Shown: positions 1-8,746 of the stretch, piece after piece
Numbering within the stretch: position 1 is the first letter of the stretch
Layout: each line of letters opens with the position of its first letter
Source of the DNA: Burkholderia cepacia ATCC 25416
GTDB taxonomy: Bacteria > Pseudomonadota > Gammaproteobacteria > Burkholderiales > Burkholderiaceae
Reading direction: 5' to 3'
Length of the DNA: 64,000 bases
Assembly (NCBI RefSeq): GCF_001411495.1
Contig: NZ_CP012983.1
Span: 930,001 to 994,000, forward strand
Notes under the pieces: generated by a model
What the model was told of the DNA's origin: nothing
The model's database searches: none
The model's input: the letters and a program-made list of their open reading frames with translations, nothing else
Program-made: the position numbers and the translations under genes

Positions 1-774
1 GCCGGCGACCGACTTGCTCCAGCTGTTCGCGTCGACGGCCTTGGTGCCGTCTTCCTTGCGGCGGCCCATCGTCGCCGCGTAGTTCCAGTGCACGGTACTG
101 ACGTGGTAGCCGTCGCAGCCGTTCTCCATCTGCATCTTCCAGTTGCCTTCGTAGATGTAGGACGAGTTGCCGCGCAGCACCTCGAGCCCGTTCGGCGCCT
201 GGTCGACGATCTGGTCGATGATCACGCGCGCCTCGCCGAGGTAGTCCTCGAGCGGCAGCACGTCGGCGCTGAGGCTGCCGAACAGGAAGCCGCGATAGTT
301 CGCGAAGCGCGCCACCTTCTTCAGGTCGTGCGAACCGTGCGTGTTGAACTGCACCGGGTATTCCGTCGTCTTCTCGTCCTTCACCTTCAGCAGCTTGCCG
401 GTGTTCGAGAACGTCCAGCCGTGGAACGGGCACGTGAAGCTGCCCTTGTTGCCGTGCTTGCGGCGGCACAGCATCGCGCCCTTGTGCGCGCAGGCATTGA
501 TGACCGCGTGCAGCTCGCCGGTCTTGTCGCGCGTGATCACGATCGGCTGGCGGCCGATCCACGTCGTGTAGTAATCGTTGTTGTCGGGAATCTGGCTTTC
601 GTGCGCCAGGTACACCCAGTTGCTTTCGAAGATGTGCTTCATCTCGAGCTCGTACAGCTCGGCGTTCGTGAAGATGTCGCGGCGGCAGCGGAATACGCCG
701 GCCTCCTTGTCGTCCTGCACGGCGGTGGCGAGCAGGTGATCCAGGTCGGTGGCTTGGTCGATCGTGGCGGACAT
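1..774 (-). CDS. benA: Benzoate 1,2-dioxygenase large (alpha) subunit, 3' part missing
   Basis: N-terminal 258 residues of the Rieske oxygenase alpha subunit that dihydroxylates benzoate in the cytoplasm; the C-terminus lies left of the window. The Rieske [2Fe-2S] motif is visible as CAH followed about 17 residues later by CPFHGW. The start of the mononuclear-iron site is seen in DGYHVSTVH. The stretch [21 protein letters not shown] is typical of BenA/XylX and unlike anthranilate dioxygenase AntA. The ATG at 774 begins MSATIDQ and follows a GGAG-rich leader. It lies 117 bp downstream of catA in the same direction, so it probably heads benABCD in a catBA-ben operon. A toluate-type XylX cannot be excluded from this fragment. 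Confidence 0.88.
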   Translation of the reverse strand, partial: MSATIDQATDLDHLLATAVQDDKEAGVFRCRRDIFTNAELYELEMKHIFESNWVYLAHESQIPDNNDYYTTWIGRQPIVITRDKTGELHAVINACAHKGAMLCRRKHGNKGSFTCPFHGWTFSNTGKLLKVKDEKTTEYPVQFNTHGSHDLKKVARFANYRGFLFGSLSADVLPLEDYLGEARVIIDQIVDQAPNGLEVLRGNSSYIYEGNWKMQMENGCDGYHVSTVHWNYAATMGRRKEDGTKAVDANSWSKSVAG

Positions 775-891
775 GATGGCTCCTCCCATGCGCGTGCCGC
801 GTCCTGCAAGCACGCTCGCATCGGTAATCGGTTGAATCTCGCGGGAACCCGGCCGGCGGCGGCGCCTGCGCGCCGCCCTGCCGTCGGGCGG

Positions 892-1836
892 TTAGGCCGT
901 GGCGGAAGCGCGCAGGCGTTCGACGATCTGGTTGTCCTTGCCCTCGACGCGCGGCGTCAGGACGAAGTTGAACTCGATGTCCTGGTACGCATCGGCCTTC
1001 AGGCCGAGCGCGGCGCCGCCGGTCTTGCCGGTGACGGGCGGGATCAGCTCCTCGCGGGTCGCATACGCGAAGTCATCCCAGATCAGCGGGTCGCCGTCGA
1101 TGTTGAACTGGGTCGTCAGCTTGCGGTGGCCGTCGCTGGTCACGAAGAAGTGCACGTGCGCCGGGCGGTTGCCGTGGCGGCCGAGGCTGTCCAGCAGCTG
1201 CTGCGTCGCGCCCTGCGGCGGGCAGCCGTAGCCGACCGGCATCAGCGTGCGGAATTCGTACTTGCCGTCGGCGCCCGTCTTCACCGCGCCGCGCAGGTTG
1301 AAGTCGCTCTGCTTGCCGGTCGGGTCGAAGTGCGAGTAGAAGCCGTGCGAGTTCGCATGCCAGCACTCGACCACCGCGCCGGCCACCGGCTTGCCGTCGA
1401 CACCGGTGACCGTGCCGTGGATCACGAGCGGGCCCGCGCCGTCGTCCGCATCGAGGTCGATCTTCGCGACGCCGTCGCGCACCGGCGCGCCGGCGACGTA
1501 CAGCGGCCCTTCGATCGTGCGCGGCGTGCCGCCGTCGAGGCCGAGCGCTTCGTCCTCGGCGTCCATCCGGATGTCGAGAAACTTCTCGAGGCCGAGGCCG
1601 GCCGCGAGCAGCGCCGCTTCGCCGTCCTGGCCGAGCTTGTTCAGGTAGTTCACGCCCGCCCACACTTCGTCGGGCGTGATATCGAGATCGTCGATCGCCT
1701 TGAACAGGTCGCCGAGCAGCCGCAGCACGACCTGCTGCGTGCGCGCGTTGCCGCCCTTCGTGTTGTCCGCGCCCGCGTTCGACGCGGCCTTCAGCAGATC
1801 CTGCACTTCCCGGGTTTCGAAAACTTTGACGCTCAT
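892..1836 (-). CDS. catA: Catechol 1,2-dioxygenase
   Basis: Intradiol dioxygenase of 314 aa, the usual length, that cleaves catechol to cis,cis-muconate using non-haem Fe(III). An N-terminal helical dimerisation domain (about 1-105) precedes the beta-sandwich catalytic domain. The four expected iron ligands are present: Tyr167 in HGFYSHFD, Tyr203 in PVGYGCPP, and His227 and His229 in RPAHVHFF. The ATG at 1836 follows GTGGAGACACC. It sits 51 bp after catB and before benA, giving the order catB-catA-benA. The product of BenABC plus BenD is its substrate, so the operon covers benzoate to muconolactone except for the part outside the window. Confidence 0.96.
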   Translation of the reverse strand: MSVKVFETREVQDLLKAASNAGADNTKGGNARTQQVVLRLLGDLFKAIDDLDITPDEVWAGVNYLNKLGQDGEAALLAAGLGLEKFLDIRMDAEDEALGLDGGTPRTIEGPLYVAGAPVRDGVAKIDLDADDGAGPLVIHGTVTGVDGKPVAGAVVECWHANSHGFYSHFDPTGKQSDFNLRGAVKTGADGKYEFRTLMPVGYGCPPQGATQQLLDSLGRHGNRPAHVHFFVTSDGHRKLTTQFNIDGDPLIWDDFAYATREELIPPVTGKTGGAALGLKADAYQDIEFNFVLTPRVEGKDNQIVERLRASATA

Positions 1837-1888
1837 GATGGTGTCTCCACGTGTATTTGGGGGGAATGACGGCTGTGCCTGACTCGGG

Positions 1889-3025
1889 CTACCGCGCGAC
1901 GCGGGTGAGTCCGTCGCGGGTGAAACGCCTGATCTTGTCCTCGTCGAGTTCGATGCCGAGACCGGGGCCGTCCGGCACGGTCAGTTCGAAGTCGCTGTAA
2001 TCGAGCGGCTGCGTCAGGATCTCTTCGGTGATCAGCAGCGGCCCGAACAGTTCGGTGCCCCACTGCAGGTTCGCGAAACTCGCGAACAGGTGCGCGGACG
2101 CCACCGTGCTGAACGCGCCTTCGAGCATCGTGCCGCCGTACAGCTCGATGCCGGCCGCGTCCGCGATCGCGGCCACGCGCTGCGCGGCAAACAGGCCGCC
2201 GCTCTGTTCGATCTTGATCGCGAACACGTCCGCGCCGTGATGCTTCGCGATCTCGAAGGCGCTGTCGGGGCCCTGCAGGATTTCGTCGGCCATCAGCGCG
2301 ACCGGGAAGCGGCGCATCAGGCGCGCCAGCGCCGCGGCCGAGGCCACCGGCTGCTCGACCAGTTCGCAGCCGGCATCGGCCAGCGCCGGAATCGCGCGCG
2401 CGGCCTGCGTTTCGCTCCACGCCATGTTCACGTCGACGCGCACCGATGCGCGATCGCCGACAGCCTTCTTGATCTCGGCCACGTGCCGGATATCCGTCTC
2501 GGGCGCCTTTGCGCCGATCTTCAGCTTGAACACGTTGTGGCGGCGCTGGTCGAGCATGCGCTCGGCCTCGGCGATGTCGGTGGCCGTGTCGCCCGACGCG
2601 AGCGTCCATGCGACCGGCAGGCGATCGCGCCGGCGCCCGCCGAGCAGCTCGCTCACCGGCACGCCGAGCCGCTTGCCGTGCGCGTCGAGCAGCGCGGTTT
2701 CGAGCGCGCTTTTCGCGAAGTGATTGATCTTCGCGAGCTTGCCGAGGAACGCCATCAACGTCTGGATGCGCGTCGCATCGCGGCCGACGATCGCCGGTGC
2801 GAGGTACGCGTCGATCGCGAGCTTCATCGCTTCGGGGCTTTCCGGGCCGTAGGCCATGCCGGCGATCGTCGTGCCTTCGCCGAGGCCCGTCACACCGTCG
2901 CTGCAGAACACCTTCACGAGCATCAGCGTCTGGCCGTGCATCGTGGCCACCGACAGCTTGTGCGGGCGGATCGTCGGCAGGTCGACGAGGCGGGTTTCGA
3001 TACGTTCGATGGTGACGGAGGACAT
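1889..3025 (-). CDS. catB: Muconate cycloisomerase
   Basis: Enolase-superfamily enzyme of 378 aa that lactonises cis,cis-muconate to muconolactone. The KxK base pair is seen at Lys167/Lys169 in FKLKIG. Metal ligands Asp198 (RVDVN), Glu224 (ELVEQP) and Asp247 (MADE) and the opposite base Lys271 (AIKIEQSGG) are all present, so the enzyme looks intact. It is the first gene of the catB-catA-benA run. A candidate promoter and a LysR-type operator lie directly upstream (3061-3186). Chloromuconate cycloisomerases are close relatives, but the benA/catA context favours the ordinary benzoate pathway. Confidence 0.95.
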   Translation of the reverse strand: MSSVTIERIETRLVDLPTIRPHKLSVATMHGQTLMLVKVFCSDGVTGLGEGTTIAGMAYGPESPEAMKLAIDAYLAPAIVGRDATRIQTLMAFLGKLAKINHFAKSALETALLDAHGKRLGVPVSELLGGRRRDRLPVAWTLASGDTATDIAEAERMLDQRRHNVFKLKIGAKAPETDIRHVAEIKKAVGDRASVRVDVNMAWSETQAARAIPALADAGCELVEQPVASAAALARLMRRFPVALMADEILQGPDSAFEIAKHHGADVFAIKIEQSGGLFAAQRVAAIADAAGIELYGGTMLEGAFSTVASAHLFASFANLQWGTELFGPLLITEEILTQPLDYSDFELTVPDGPGLGIELDEDKIRRFTRDGLTRVAR

Positions 3026-3060
3026 GGGGCACGCCGTGGGGGGTGAAGTTCTTGAGGCGA

Positions 3061-3091
3061 TTTATACGTCCCGGCCAGATGGAGCGTCCAA
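3061..3091 (-). promoter_or_regulatory. Candidate promoter of the catB operon
   Basis: On the minus strand TTGGAC (3091-3086) is followed 19 bp later by TATAAA (3066-3061), 35 bp before the catB start. The spacing is slightly long for sigma-70, which suits an activator-dependent promoter. The LysR-type dyad lies just upstream of the -35 element. Confidence 0.45.
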
Positions 3092-3112
3092 TACTTTTAG
3101 GCGGGATTTTTG

Positions 3113-3127
3113 ATACCTGACAGGTAT
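3113..3127. promoter_or_regulatory. LysR-type (BenM/CatM/CatR-like) operator
   Basis: ATACCTGACAGGTAT is a perfect 7-bp inverted repeat with a one-base centre. It matches the ATAC-N7-GTAT core known for BenM and CatM regulators of benzoate and catechol genes. It lies 22 bp upstream of the candidate -35 box of catB, the normal place for the activator recognition site. Confidence 0.7.
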
Positions 3128-3165
3128 TGAATTCGCCCTCATCACGCTGAATACTGCGGTGCGCC

Positions 3166-3186
3166 ATACCTGTTTTGGCTAGGTAT
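3166..3186. promoter_or_regulatory. Second ATACC/GGTAT dyad upstream of catB
   Basis: ATACC and GGTAT are separated by 11 bases, a T-N11-A-type LysR half-site pair. It lies 38 bp beyond the perfect ATAC-N7-GTAT site. It could be an auxiliary site for the same regulator or the operator of a divergent gene that is no longer present. Confidence 0.4.
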
Positions 3187-3529
3187 GCGGGCTGAGAGGC
3201 TTGATGGGGCGCGGTCGTGCGGGTGCGGGGTACGGTTTGGACGGGGGCGCACTGCGGCGGCTTGCGGCGGCGGGAAAACGGCCTGAAACCGACGGCCTGC
3301 CGAGTCGATCAGGGTTTTCCTGACGGGAAAAATGGTGGGGCTGGCCACCCGGCCTTCAGCTTCGGCGTCGGTTTCCGCGAACAACCGGAAGGAATCGGGC
3401 AGGCGGGTATCGACGTTCGTTGTCGATGTCCGTTGTTCATCAGAGGCTGACGGGCGCTGTCGGCCACAAGCGGCCGTTCGACACAGCTTTTTAGATCGTC
3501 GACAATCGGTGCAGATAAGGGCGTAGCCT
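3187..3529. other. Non-coding stretch upstream of the catB control region
   Basis: The short open frames here have atypical composition and no credible ribosome site. A divergent LysR regulator gene, which often faces catB, is not found here. Nothing else is recognised. Confidence 0.5.
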
Positions 3530-3763
3530 TTAGCGGTTACCGTCGATCAGATCGTTCAGCAGCGCATCGAACGCGGCCTGTGCGTCTTCAAGTTCCTGCA
3601 GGGCGGCATCAAAGGTTTGCAGCGCGAACGGCGAAGGCTCGCCGCTGCCTTGCGGCGGAAATTGCTTCTGCATCGAGGCGAACGTACTCTGCACGCGCAG
3701 CGTGGCGGCCACCATGCGCTCCATCGCCTGGGTTTCTTCGGCTCGGGCCTGTTCCGGACTCAT
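3530..3763 (-). CDS. Small acidic hypothetical protein
   Basis: 77-aa protein, starting MSPEQARAEETQAMERM, that is predicted to be helical and acidic with many Ala, Gln and Glu and no membrane segment. The start is well supported by AAGGAGAGAGGA immediately before ATG. It stands alone between the catB control region and a small secreted-protein gene on the other strand. I do not recognise a family and assign no function. Confidence 0.6.
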   Translation of the reverse strand: MSPEQARAEETQAMERMVAATLRVQSTFASMQKQFPPQGSGEPSPFALQTFDAALQELEDAQAAFDALLNDLIDGNR

Positions 3764-3981
3764 TCCTCTCTCCTTGGATGGTTTTCTTGAAGACCAGATC
3801 GTACACGCTGTGTCCGTTCTTGCCGCCCTTGGCAGAACGACTCCGTTGAAGGTTCCAACGGCACGCTGCGGGAGAAGCGATTTAATCGGGAATGATTCCG
3901 CAGTCGCGCCGAGGCCAAGATACTCATCGGGCGTGGCTACAAAATCCCGCCGCAGGTCACTATTAGTAAAATCAAATCTCG

Positions 3982-4332
3982 ATGGTTATAGATATGAACC
4001 GCAATAGAACGCGCACGGCCGTGTGTTTGCTCGCGCTCTTATTCTTGTCAAAGGTTGGAGCGCAAGGCGTGAGGACCGAGCCGTTGCCTTGGCACCGGCG
4101 CCATCAAGTACTTGCCTACGGTAGCTGTGGATGTGCCGATAGTTGCTGGGTCGCGACGTTAAGCGATACCCGGACTCATGCAAAGGTGGCAACCTTACGC
4201 TGCGATTGCGCGGAAGTATTTTTTTCCAAGAATGACGGGAAGGAACAGGTATACGCACGGACCTGTGCGGCCTTTGAGGGCAATGACAAGTTTGGCCGTA
4301 TTGTCCAAACCATGGAAGCTTTAACGCGCTAG
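3982..4332 (+). CDS. Small secreted Cys-rich hypothetical protein
   Basis: 116 aa (or 112 aa from the second ATG at 3994). A basic N-terminus and the hydrophobic core AVCLLALLFL end at a likely signal-peptidase site (KVGA-Q). The mature part has six cysteines arranged as CGC, C, CDC and C, which suggests disulfides in the periplasm or outside. Base composition is less GC-rich than the neighbours, which hints at acquisition. No ribosome site is obvious for either start. Function unknown. Confidence 0.5.
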   Translation: MVIDMNRNRTRTAVCLLALLFLSKVGAQGVRTEPLPWHRRHQVLAYGSCGCADSCWVATLSDTRTHAKVATLRCDCAEVFFSKNDGKEQVYARTCAAFEGNDKFGRIVQTMEALTR

Positions 4333-4343
4333 CACCGGGATAG

Positions 4344-4360
4344 GCACCGCTATGCGGTGC
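4344..4360. terminator. Hairpin after the secreted-protein gene
   Basis: GCACCGC-TAT-GCGGTGC is a 7-bp perfect stem 12 bp after the stop codon of the preceding gene. There is no T-run, so termination is plausible but unproven. Confidence 0.35.
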
Positions 4361-4735
4361 AACGTTCGTGGCGAATGCTTCGAATGTCCGTTTTGCGCAA
4401 ACACGACCCCCTTGCGGGTCGCCAACTACCGCTCCGACGAAGCGTGAGCTCAGGTGTCTTCCCACAGGTTTGCGCGCCGAGCCTTCAGACGCAGCGCACG
4501 TCGCACTACACCTGCCATAACCTGCCGAGTCCCCAGACGGCGTGCGGCACCAACCCGCACAACGACTGTTCAGTTTCCGCACACAAATTCGCAGACGCCC
4601 CCATTCCACGCGCCCTCCGCGGGTGGGAAGAAATCCGGATAGCCCCGCTTCGCCGCGCCCGCCTACCCTCGCGCGCATGCCGGTCGGGACGATGCAAGGC
4701 CCGATCCGGCCGATCCGAATTCCTCAGGAGCGTAC
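4361..4735. other. Intergenic region upstream of the aldehyde dehydrogenase
   Basis: No convincing gene. Short open frames have no ribosome sites and poor codon bias. A small hairpin (CGACCC/GGGTCG, 4404-4421) is present. I see no GG-N10-GC sigma-54 promoter, which matters because related aryl-alcohol operons are sometimes sigma-54-driven. Confidence 0.45.
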
Positions 4736-6208
4736 ATGGATAGCAGCAGCAATACCGCACTGTTCGACGCCGACATCTGGCGCGGCAAAACCTTCAACGG
4801 ACGCTGGCACGCCAGCGCGCACGCGGCCGACGTGATCGAACCCGCGACCGGCAACACGCTCGGCCGCATCGGCGTCGCGGACGGCGCAGCGGTGGCCGAA
4901 GCGTCAGCCGCCGCGCACCGCGCACAGCCCGCATGGTTCGCGCTGCCATACGACGAGCGCGCGGCGGTCCTGCGCCGCGCGGCCGCCGTCGCGGAAACTC
5001 ACTTCGATGCGATCGTCGACTGGCTCGTGCGCGAAAGCGGCTCGACGCGCGCGAAGGCGTCGTTCGAAACGTCGGTCACGATCAAGGCGCTGCACGAAGC
5101 AGCCGGGCTGCCGTCGCGCGCGGCCGGCGAAGTGCTGCCGTCGGCGGCCGGCCGGCTGTCGCTCGCGCGCCGCCGCCCTCGCGGCGTGGTCGGGGTGATC
5201 TCGCCGTTCAACTTCCCGCTGTACCTCGCGATGCGCGCGGTCGCGCCCGCGCTCGCGCTCGGCAACGCGGTCGTGCTGAAGCCCGATCCGCGTACCGCCG
5301 TGTGCGGCGGCGTCGCGATCGCCCGCGTATTCGAGCTCGCCGGCCTGCCGGAAGGCGTGCTACACGTGCTGCCCGGCGACGGCGCAGCCGGCTCCGCACT
5401 GGTTGCCGATCCGCACATCGCGATGATCCAGTTCACCGGTTCGACCGCGGCGGGGCGCAAGGTCGGCGAAGCGGCCGGCCGCCACCTTAAGAAGGTCTCG
5501 CTCGAGCTCGGCGGCAAGAACTCGCTGATCGTGCTCGACGACGCCGACCTCGAGCGCGCCGTCGCCAATACCGCGTGGGGGGCGTACCTGCATCAAGGCC
5601 AGATCTGCATGGCGACCGGCCGCGTGCTCGTGCAGCGCGGCATTCACGACCGCTTCGTCGCGAAGCTCGTCGAGAAGGCGCGAAGCCTGCGCGTCGGCGA
5701 TCCCGCGAGTGCGGACGTCGGCCTCGGGCCGCTGATCAATGCCGCACAGCTCGACCATGCGGCGAGCCTGGTGGACGCGGCCCGTCGCGCGGGCGCGCGC
5801 GTCGAAACGGGCGGCGGCCATCGCGACCTGTTCTTCGAGCCGACCGTGCTGAGCGGCGTCGCGCCGGGCAACCCGGCGTTCGACGAGGAGATCTTCGGGC
5901 CGGTCGCGGTCGTCGTGCCGTTCGATACGGACGAGGACGCCATCGCGCTCGCGAACCGCACCGAATACGGGCTGTCGACGGCGATCCTGTCCGCCGACGT
6001 CGGCCGGGCACTCCGGATCGGCGAGCGCCTGAACACCGGGCTGCTCCACATCAACGACCAGACGGTCAACGACGAAGTGATCAACCCGTTCGGCGGCGTC
6101 GGCGCATCGGGCAACGGCTCGAGCATCGGCGGCGCGGCCAACTGGGAGGAGTTCACGCAGTGGCAGTGGCTGACGATCAAGGGTGAAGCGCCGCTGTATC
6201 CGATTTGA
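4736..6208 (+). CDS. xylC: Benzaldehyde dehydrogenase (NAD+), XylC/AreB type
   Basis: 490-aa aldehyde dehydrogenase that oxidises aryl aldehydes such as benzaldehyde to the acid. Catalytic elements are all present: Asn159 in SPFNFPL, the cofactor Lys182 in LKPD, Glu257 in LELGGKN and Cys291 in GQICMATGR. The ATG at 4736 is preceded by CTCAGGAGCGTAC. The alcohol dehydrogenase gene starts 14 bp after its stop, so the pair forms an aryl-alcohol to benzoate module whose product enters the ben-cat operon at the left edge. The exact aldehyde preferred cannot be read from the sequence; vanillin and salicylaldehyde dehydrogenases are relatives. Confidence 0.85.
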   Translation: MDSSSNTALFDADIWRGKTFNGRWHASAHAADVIEPATGNTLGRIGVADGAAVAEASAAAHRAQPAWFALPYDERAAVLRRAAAVAETHFDAIVDWLVRESGSTRAKASFETSVTIKALHEAAGLPSRAAGEVLPSAAGRLSLARRRPRGVVGVISPFNFPLYLAMRAVAPALALGNAVVLKPDPRTAVCGGVAIARVFELAGLPEGVLHVLPGDGAAGSALVADPHIAMIQFTGSTAAGRKVGEAAGRHLKKVSLELGGKNSLIVLDDADLERAVANTAWGAYLHQGQICMATGRVLVQRGIHDRFVAKLVEKARSLRVGDPASADVGLGPLINAAQLDHAASLVDAARRAGARVETGGGHRDLFFEPTVLSGVAPGNPAFDEEIFGPVAVVVPFDTDEDAIALANRTEYGLSTAILSADVGRALRIGERLNTGLLHINDQTVNDEVINPFGGVGASGNGSSIGGAANWEEFTQWQWLTIKGEAPLYPI

Positions 6209-6222
6209 CAAGGAGACCGAAC

Positions 6223-7350
6223 ATGTACACGGAAAACGATTCACGCGCCGTCACCGCGGCCGTCGCGCGCGCGGCCGGCGCGCCCTTCTCGATCGAATCC
6301 GCCCGCCTGCGCGCGCCGCGCGGCGACGAGGTGCGGGTGCGCGTCGTCGCGACGGGCCTGTGCCACACCGACCTGATCGTGCGCGACCAGTACTATCCGG
6401 TACCGCTGCCGGCCGTGCTCGGTCACGAGGGCGCCGGCGTGGTCGAGGCGGTCGGCCCGAACGTGAAGACGCTCGCCGTGGGCGATCACGTAGTGCTCAC
6501 CTACGGCGCGTGCGGCCACTGCCCGTCCTGTGTCGGCGGCCACGGCGCGTATTGCCGGCACTTCTTCGGGCTGAATTTCGGCGGCGCCGACGCCGACGGA
6601 CAGACCGCGATCCGCGACGAACACGGGCAGCCGCTGCACGATCATTTCTTCGCGCAGTCGTCGTTCGCCAGCTATGCGCTCGCACGCGAGAACAACGCGA
6701 TCAAGGTGCCGCCGGAAGCCCCGCTCGAACTGCTCGGGCCGCTCGGCTGCGGGATCCAGACCGGCGCAGGCGCGGTGATCAATTCACTCGCCGTACGTGC
6801 CGGCAGCAGCTTCGCAAGCTTCGGCGCGGGCGCGGTCGGCATGAGCGCCGTGATGGCCGCGCGCGTCGCCGGCGCGACGACCATCATCGCCGTCGACATC
6901 GTGCCGTCGCGGCTCGCGCTGGCGCTGGAGCTGGGCGCAACGCATACGATCAACAGCAAGGAAGTCGATGTCGTCGACGCGATCCGCCAGATCACCGGCG
7001 GCGGGGTCGACTACGCGCTCGAATCGACCGGGCTGCCCGCCGTGCTGTCGCAGGGAATCGAAGCGCTCGGCTCGCGCGGCACGATAGGCGTGGTCGGCGC
7101 GCCGAAGCTCGGGACGAAGGCGGAATTCGACGTCAACAACCTGCTGCTCGGCGGCCGTTCGATCCGCGGCATCGTCGAAGGCGACAGCGTGCCGCAGACG
7201 TTCATTCCTCAGCTCGTCCAGCTGCATCTCCAGGGGCGGTTTCCGTTCGACCGGCTGGTGAAGTTCTATCCGCTCGAACAGATCAACCAGGCCGCGGAGG
7301 ACAGCAGCAGCGGCATCACGCTCAAGCCGATCCTGCGTTTGCCGCATTGA
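6223..7350 (+). CDS. xylB: Aryl (benzyl) alcohol dehydrogenase, zinc type
   Basis: 375-aa medium-chain dehydrogenase that interconverts benzyl alcohols and aldehydes. Catalytic zinc ligands Cys47, His68/Glu69 and Cys176 and the structural zinc cysteines 97, 100, 103 and 111 are visible. The Rossmann GAGAVG lies at about 201-206. The ATG at 6223 has AAGGAGACC eight bases before it, so I prefer it to the in-frame TTG at 6205. It follows xylC directly and is followed by a strong hairpin, so xylC-xylB looks like a two-gene operon. Role inferred from family and from the benzoate genes nearby. Confidence 0.85.
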   Translation: MYTENDSRAVTAAVARAAGAPFSIESARLRAPRGDEVRVRVVATGLCHTDLIVRDQYYPVPLPAVLGHEGAGVVEAVGPNVKTLAVGDHVVLTYGACGHCPSCVGGHGAYCRHFFGLNFGGADADGQTAIRDEHGQPLHDHFFAQSSFASYALARENNAIKVPPEAPLELLGPLGCGIQTGAGAVINSLAVRAGSSFASFGAGAVGMSAVMAARVAGATTIIAVDIVPSRLALALELGATHTINSKEVDVVDAIRQITGGGVDYALESTGLPAVLSQGIEALGSRGTIGVVGAPKLGTKAEFDVNNLLLGGRSIRGIVEGDSVPQTFIPQLVQLHLQGRFPFDRLVKFYPLEQINQAAEDSSSGITLKPILRLPH

Positions 7351-7359
7351 GCGGCGACA

Positions 7360-7395
7360 CGCCCCCGGTCGCGGGGTAAATCGCGACCGGGGGCG
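7360..7395. terminator. Strong hairpin after xylB
   Basis: CGCCCCCGGTCGCG and its exact reverse complement are separated by an 8-base loop, 9 bp after the xylB stop. It is a 14-bp perfect stem without a T-run. It probably ends the xylCB transcript and separates it from the regulator gene. Confidence 0.6.
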
Positions 7396-7526
7396 CGCAT
7401 GGGCCTCGTACGGCGGCGTAGCCGCCGCGAAAATACCGCGCCGCGGGCGCCGGGCTATATTACGCATTCGCGCGACACGCGGACCGGCACGTCCGGCCCG
7501 AACCTTCGACCCAACTGGAGCGCAGC

Positions 7527-8696
7527 GTGAATACAGCCCCCGAATCCCCTGCACGGCCGGTCGACCTCGACCGGCTCCGCGCCCGCTTCGCCGCGGGCGA
7601 ACCGCTGCCGGAAACGGCGTTGCCGGCCGGCGTCGCGCGCTCGTGGCTGCGTTCGCGCGACGCCGGGCTCCGGCCGTGGCAAACCGCCCGCTACGAAATG
7701 CAGCGCGAACTCGACGAATCGCGCGCGGACCGCCGGCTGACCCGCTGCGTCGCGCAGGAAATCGAGCAGCTGTGGGCCGCTTTCGGCGGCAGCGAGTGGA
7801 CGATCTTCTGCGTCAATCCGCGCGGCACGATCGTCCACGCGCGGCGCAGCCCGCATTGCGACGACACGCTGCTGACGCCGATCGTCGCCGGGCGCCGGAT
7901 CGTCGAGCCGAACATCGGCACGACCGCGCCGAGCTGCGTGATTCACGACGGCACCGAGGCGGTCGTCGCGGGCGCCCAGCACTATCTCGACGAATTCTCG
8001 CGCGTGTTCTGTCTCGCGGTGCCGCTGGTCGGTTTCGACGGGGAAGTGATCGGCGCGCTGGACATCACCGGCGTCGGCCGGCGCAACGTCGTGCAGTTGC
8101 GCGAGCAGTTCCGGCATGCGGCGCTGTCCGCCGAGCAGCGGCTGTATGCGATGCTGCGCGACTGCCATCTGCTGCAGGTGCAGTACGATCCGCGCTGGCT
8201 CGGCACGCCGCTCGCGGGCGTCGTCGCACTCGACGCGGCGGGCCGCGTGCGCGCGGCGAGCCGGCTCGCGCGGCAGATGCTCGAGCTCGCGCCTGCCGGG
8301 CCGATCGAACCACACGATCTCCGGCAACTCTTTCCCGGCGCGACGCCCGCGCAGCAGCGTCGTTTGCTGACACCGGCGCATACGCCGCAGCGGATCGCGC
8401 GCGACGACGGCAGCCACGTCTGGGTGCGGGCCGTGCGCGCACCGCTCGACCGGGCGACGATGCGGCGGCAATCCGATGCGCTGGACGACGCCGCCGACGT
8501 GTGCGGCACCGCACCGGCCGCCAGCCCGCAGGCGAGCCTGCACGAGCAGTCGCTCGACGCGATCCGCCGTGCGGTCGACGAGCACGATGGCAACGTGTCG
8601 GCCGCCGCGCGGCAACTGGGCATCTCGCGCACCACGCTGTACGCGAAGCTCAGGCAGCTCGATGCAGCGGGAATCACGAACGCCGGCGCGCATTGA
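7527..8696 (+). CDS. AcoR-like Fis-family regulator lacking the sigma-54 ATPase domain
   Basis: 389 aa. Residues about 20-215 form a GAF-type sensor region of the AcoR kind (ARSWLRSR, VEPNIGTTAPS, FSRVFCLAVPLVGFDG). A PAS-like middle follows, then a C-terminal Fis helix-turn-helix (VSAAARQLGISRTTLYAKL). The central AAA+ module with Walker A and GAFTGA motifs seen in AcoR/AreR is absent, so it cannot remodel sigma-54 polymerase and should act as a plain DNA-binding sensor. The position next to xylCB suggests it senses an aryl alcohol or aldehyde, which is an inference. The ATG at 7527 follows CTGGAGCGCAGC. Confidence 0.75.
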   Translation: MNTAPESPARPVDLDRLRARFAAGEPLPETALPAGVARSWLRSRDAGLRPWQTARYEMQRELDESRADRRLTRCVAQEIEQLWAAFGGSEWTIFCVNPRGTIVHARRSPHCDDTLLTPIVAGRRIVEPNIGTTAPSCVIHDGTEAVVAGAQHYLDEFSRVFCLAVPLVGFDGEVIGALDITGVGRRNVVQLREQFRHAALSAEQRLYAMLRDCHLLQVQYDPRWLGTPLAGVVALDAAGRVRAASRLARQMLELAPAGPIEPHDLRQLFPGATPAQQRRLLTPAHTPQRIARDDGSHVWVRAVRAPLDRATMRRQSDALDDAADVCGTAPAASPQASLHEQSLDAIRRAVDEHDGNVSAAARQLGISRTTLYAKLRQLDAAGITNAGAH

Positions 8697-8746
8697 TACT
8701 GCGTGCGGCGATGGCGCCTGCGCCCCCGCCCGCCTCTCGTGCGGCC

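Noticed and set aside
88..1869. Plus-strand open frame of 593 codons over benA-catA
   Set aside because: It is the antisense shadow of benA and catA. Its Val/Arg/Ala-rich product has no domain, while the opposite strand has complete catalytic motifs.
4540..4570. GGCACCAACCCGC as sigma-54 promoter of xylCB
   Set aside because: Spacing is one base short and there is no TTGC.
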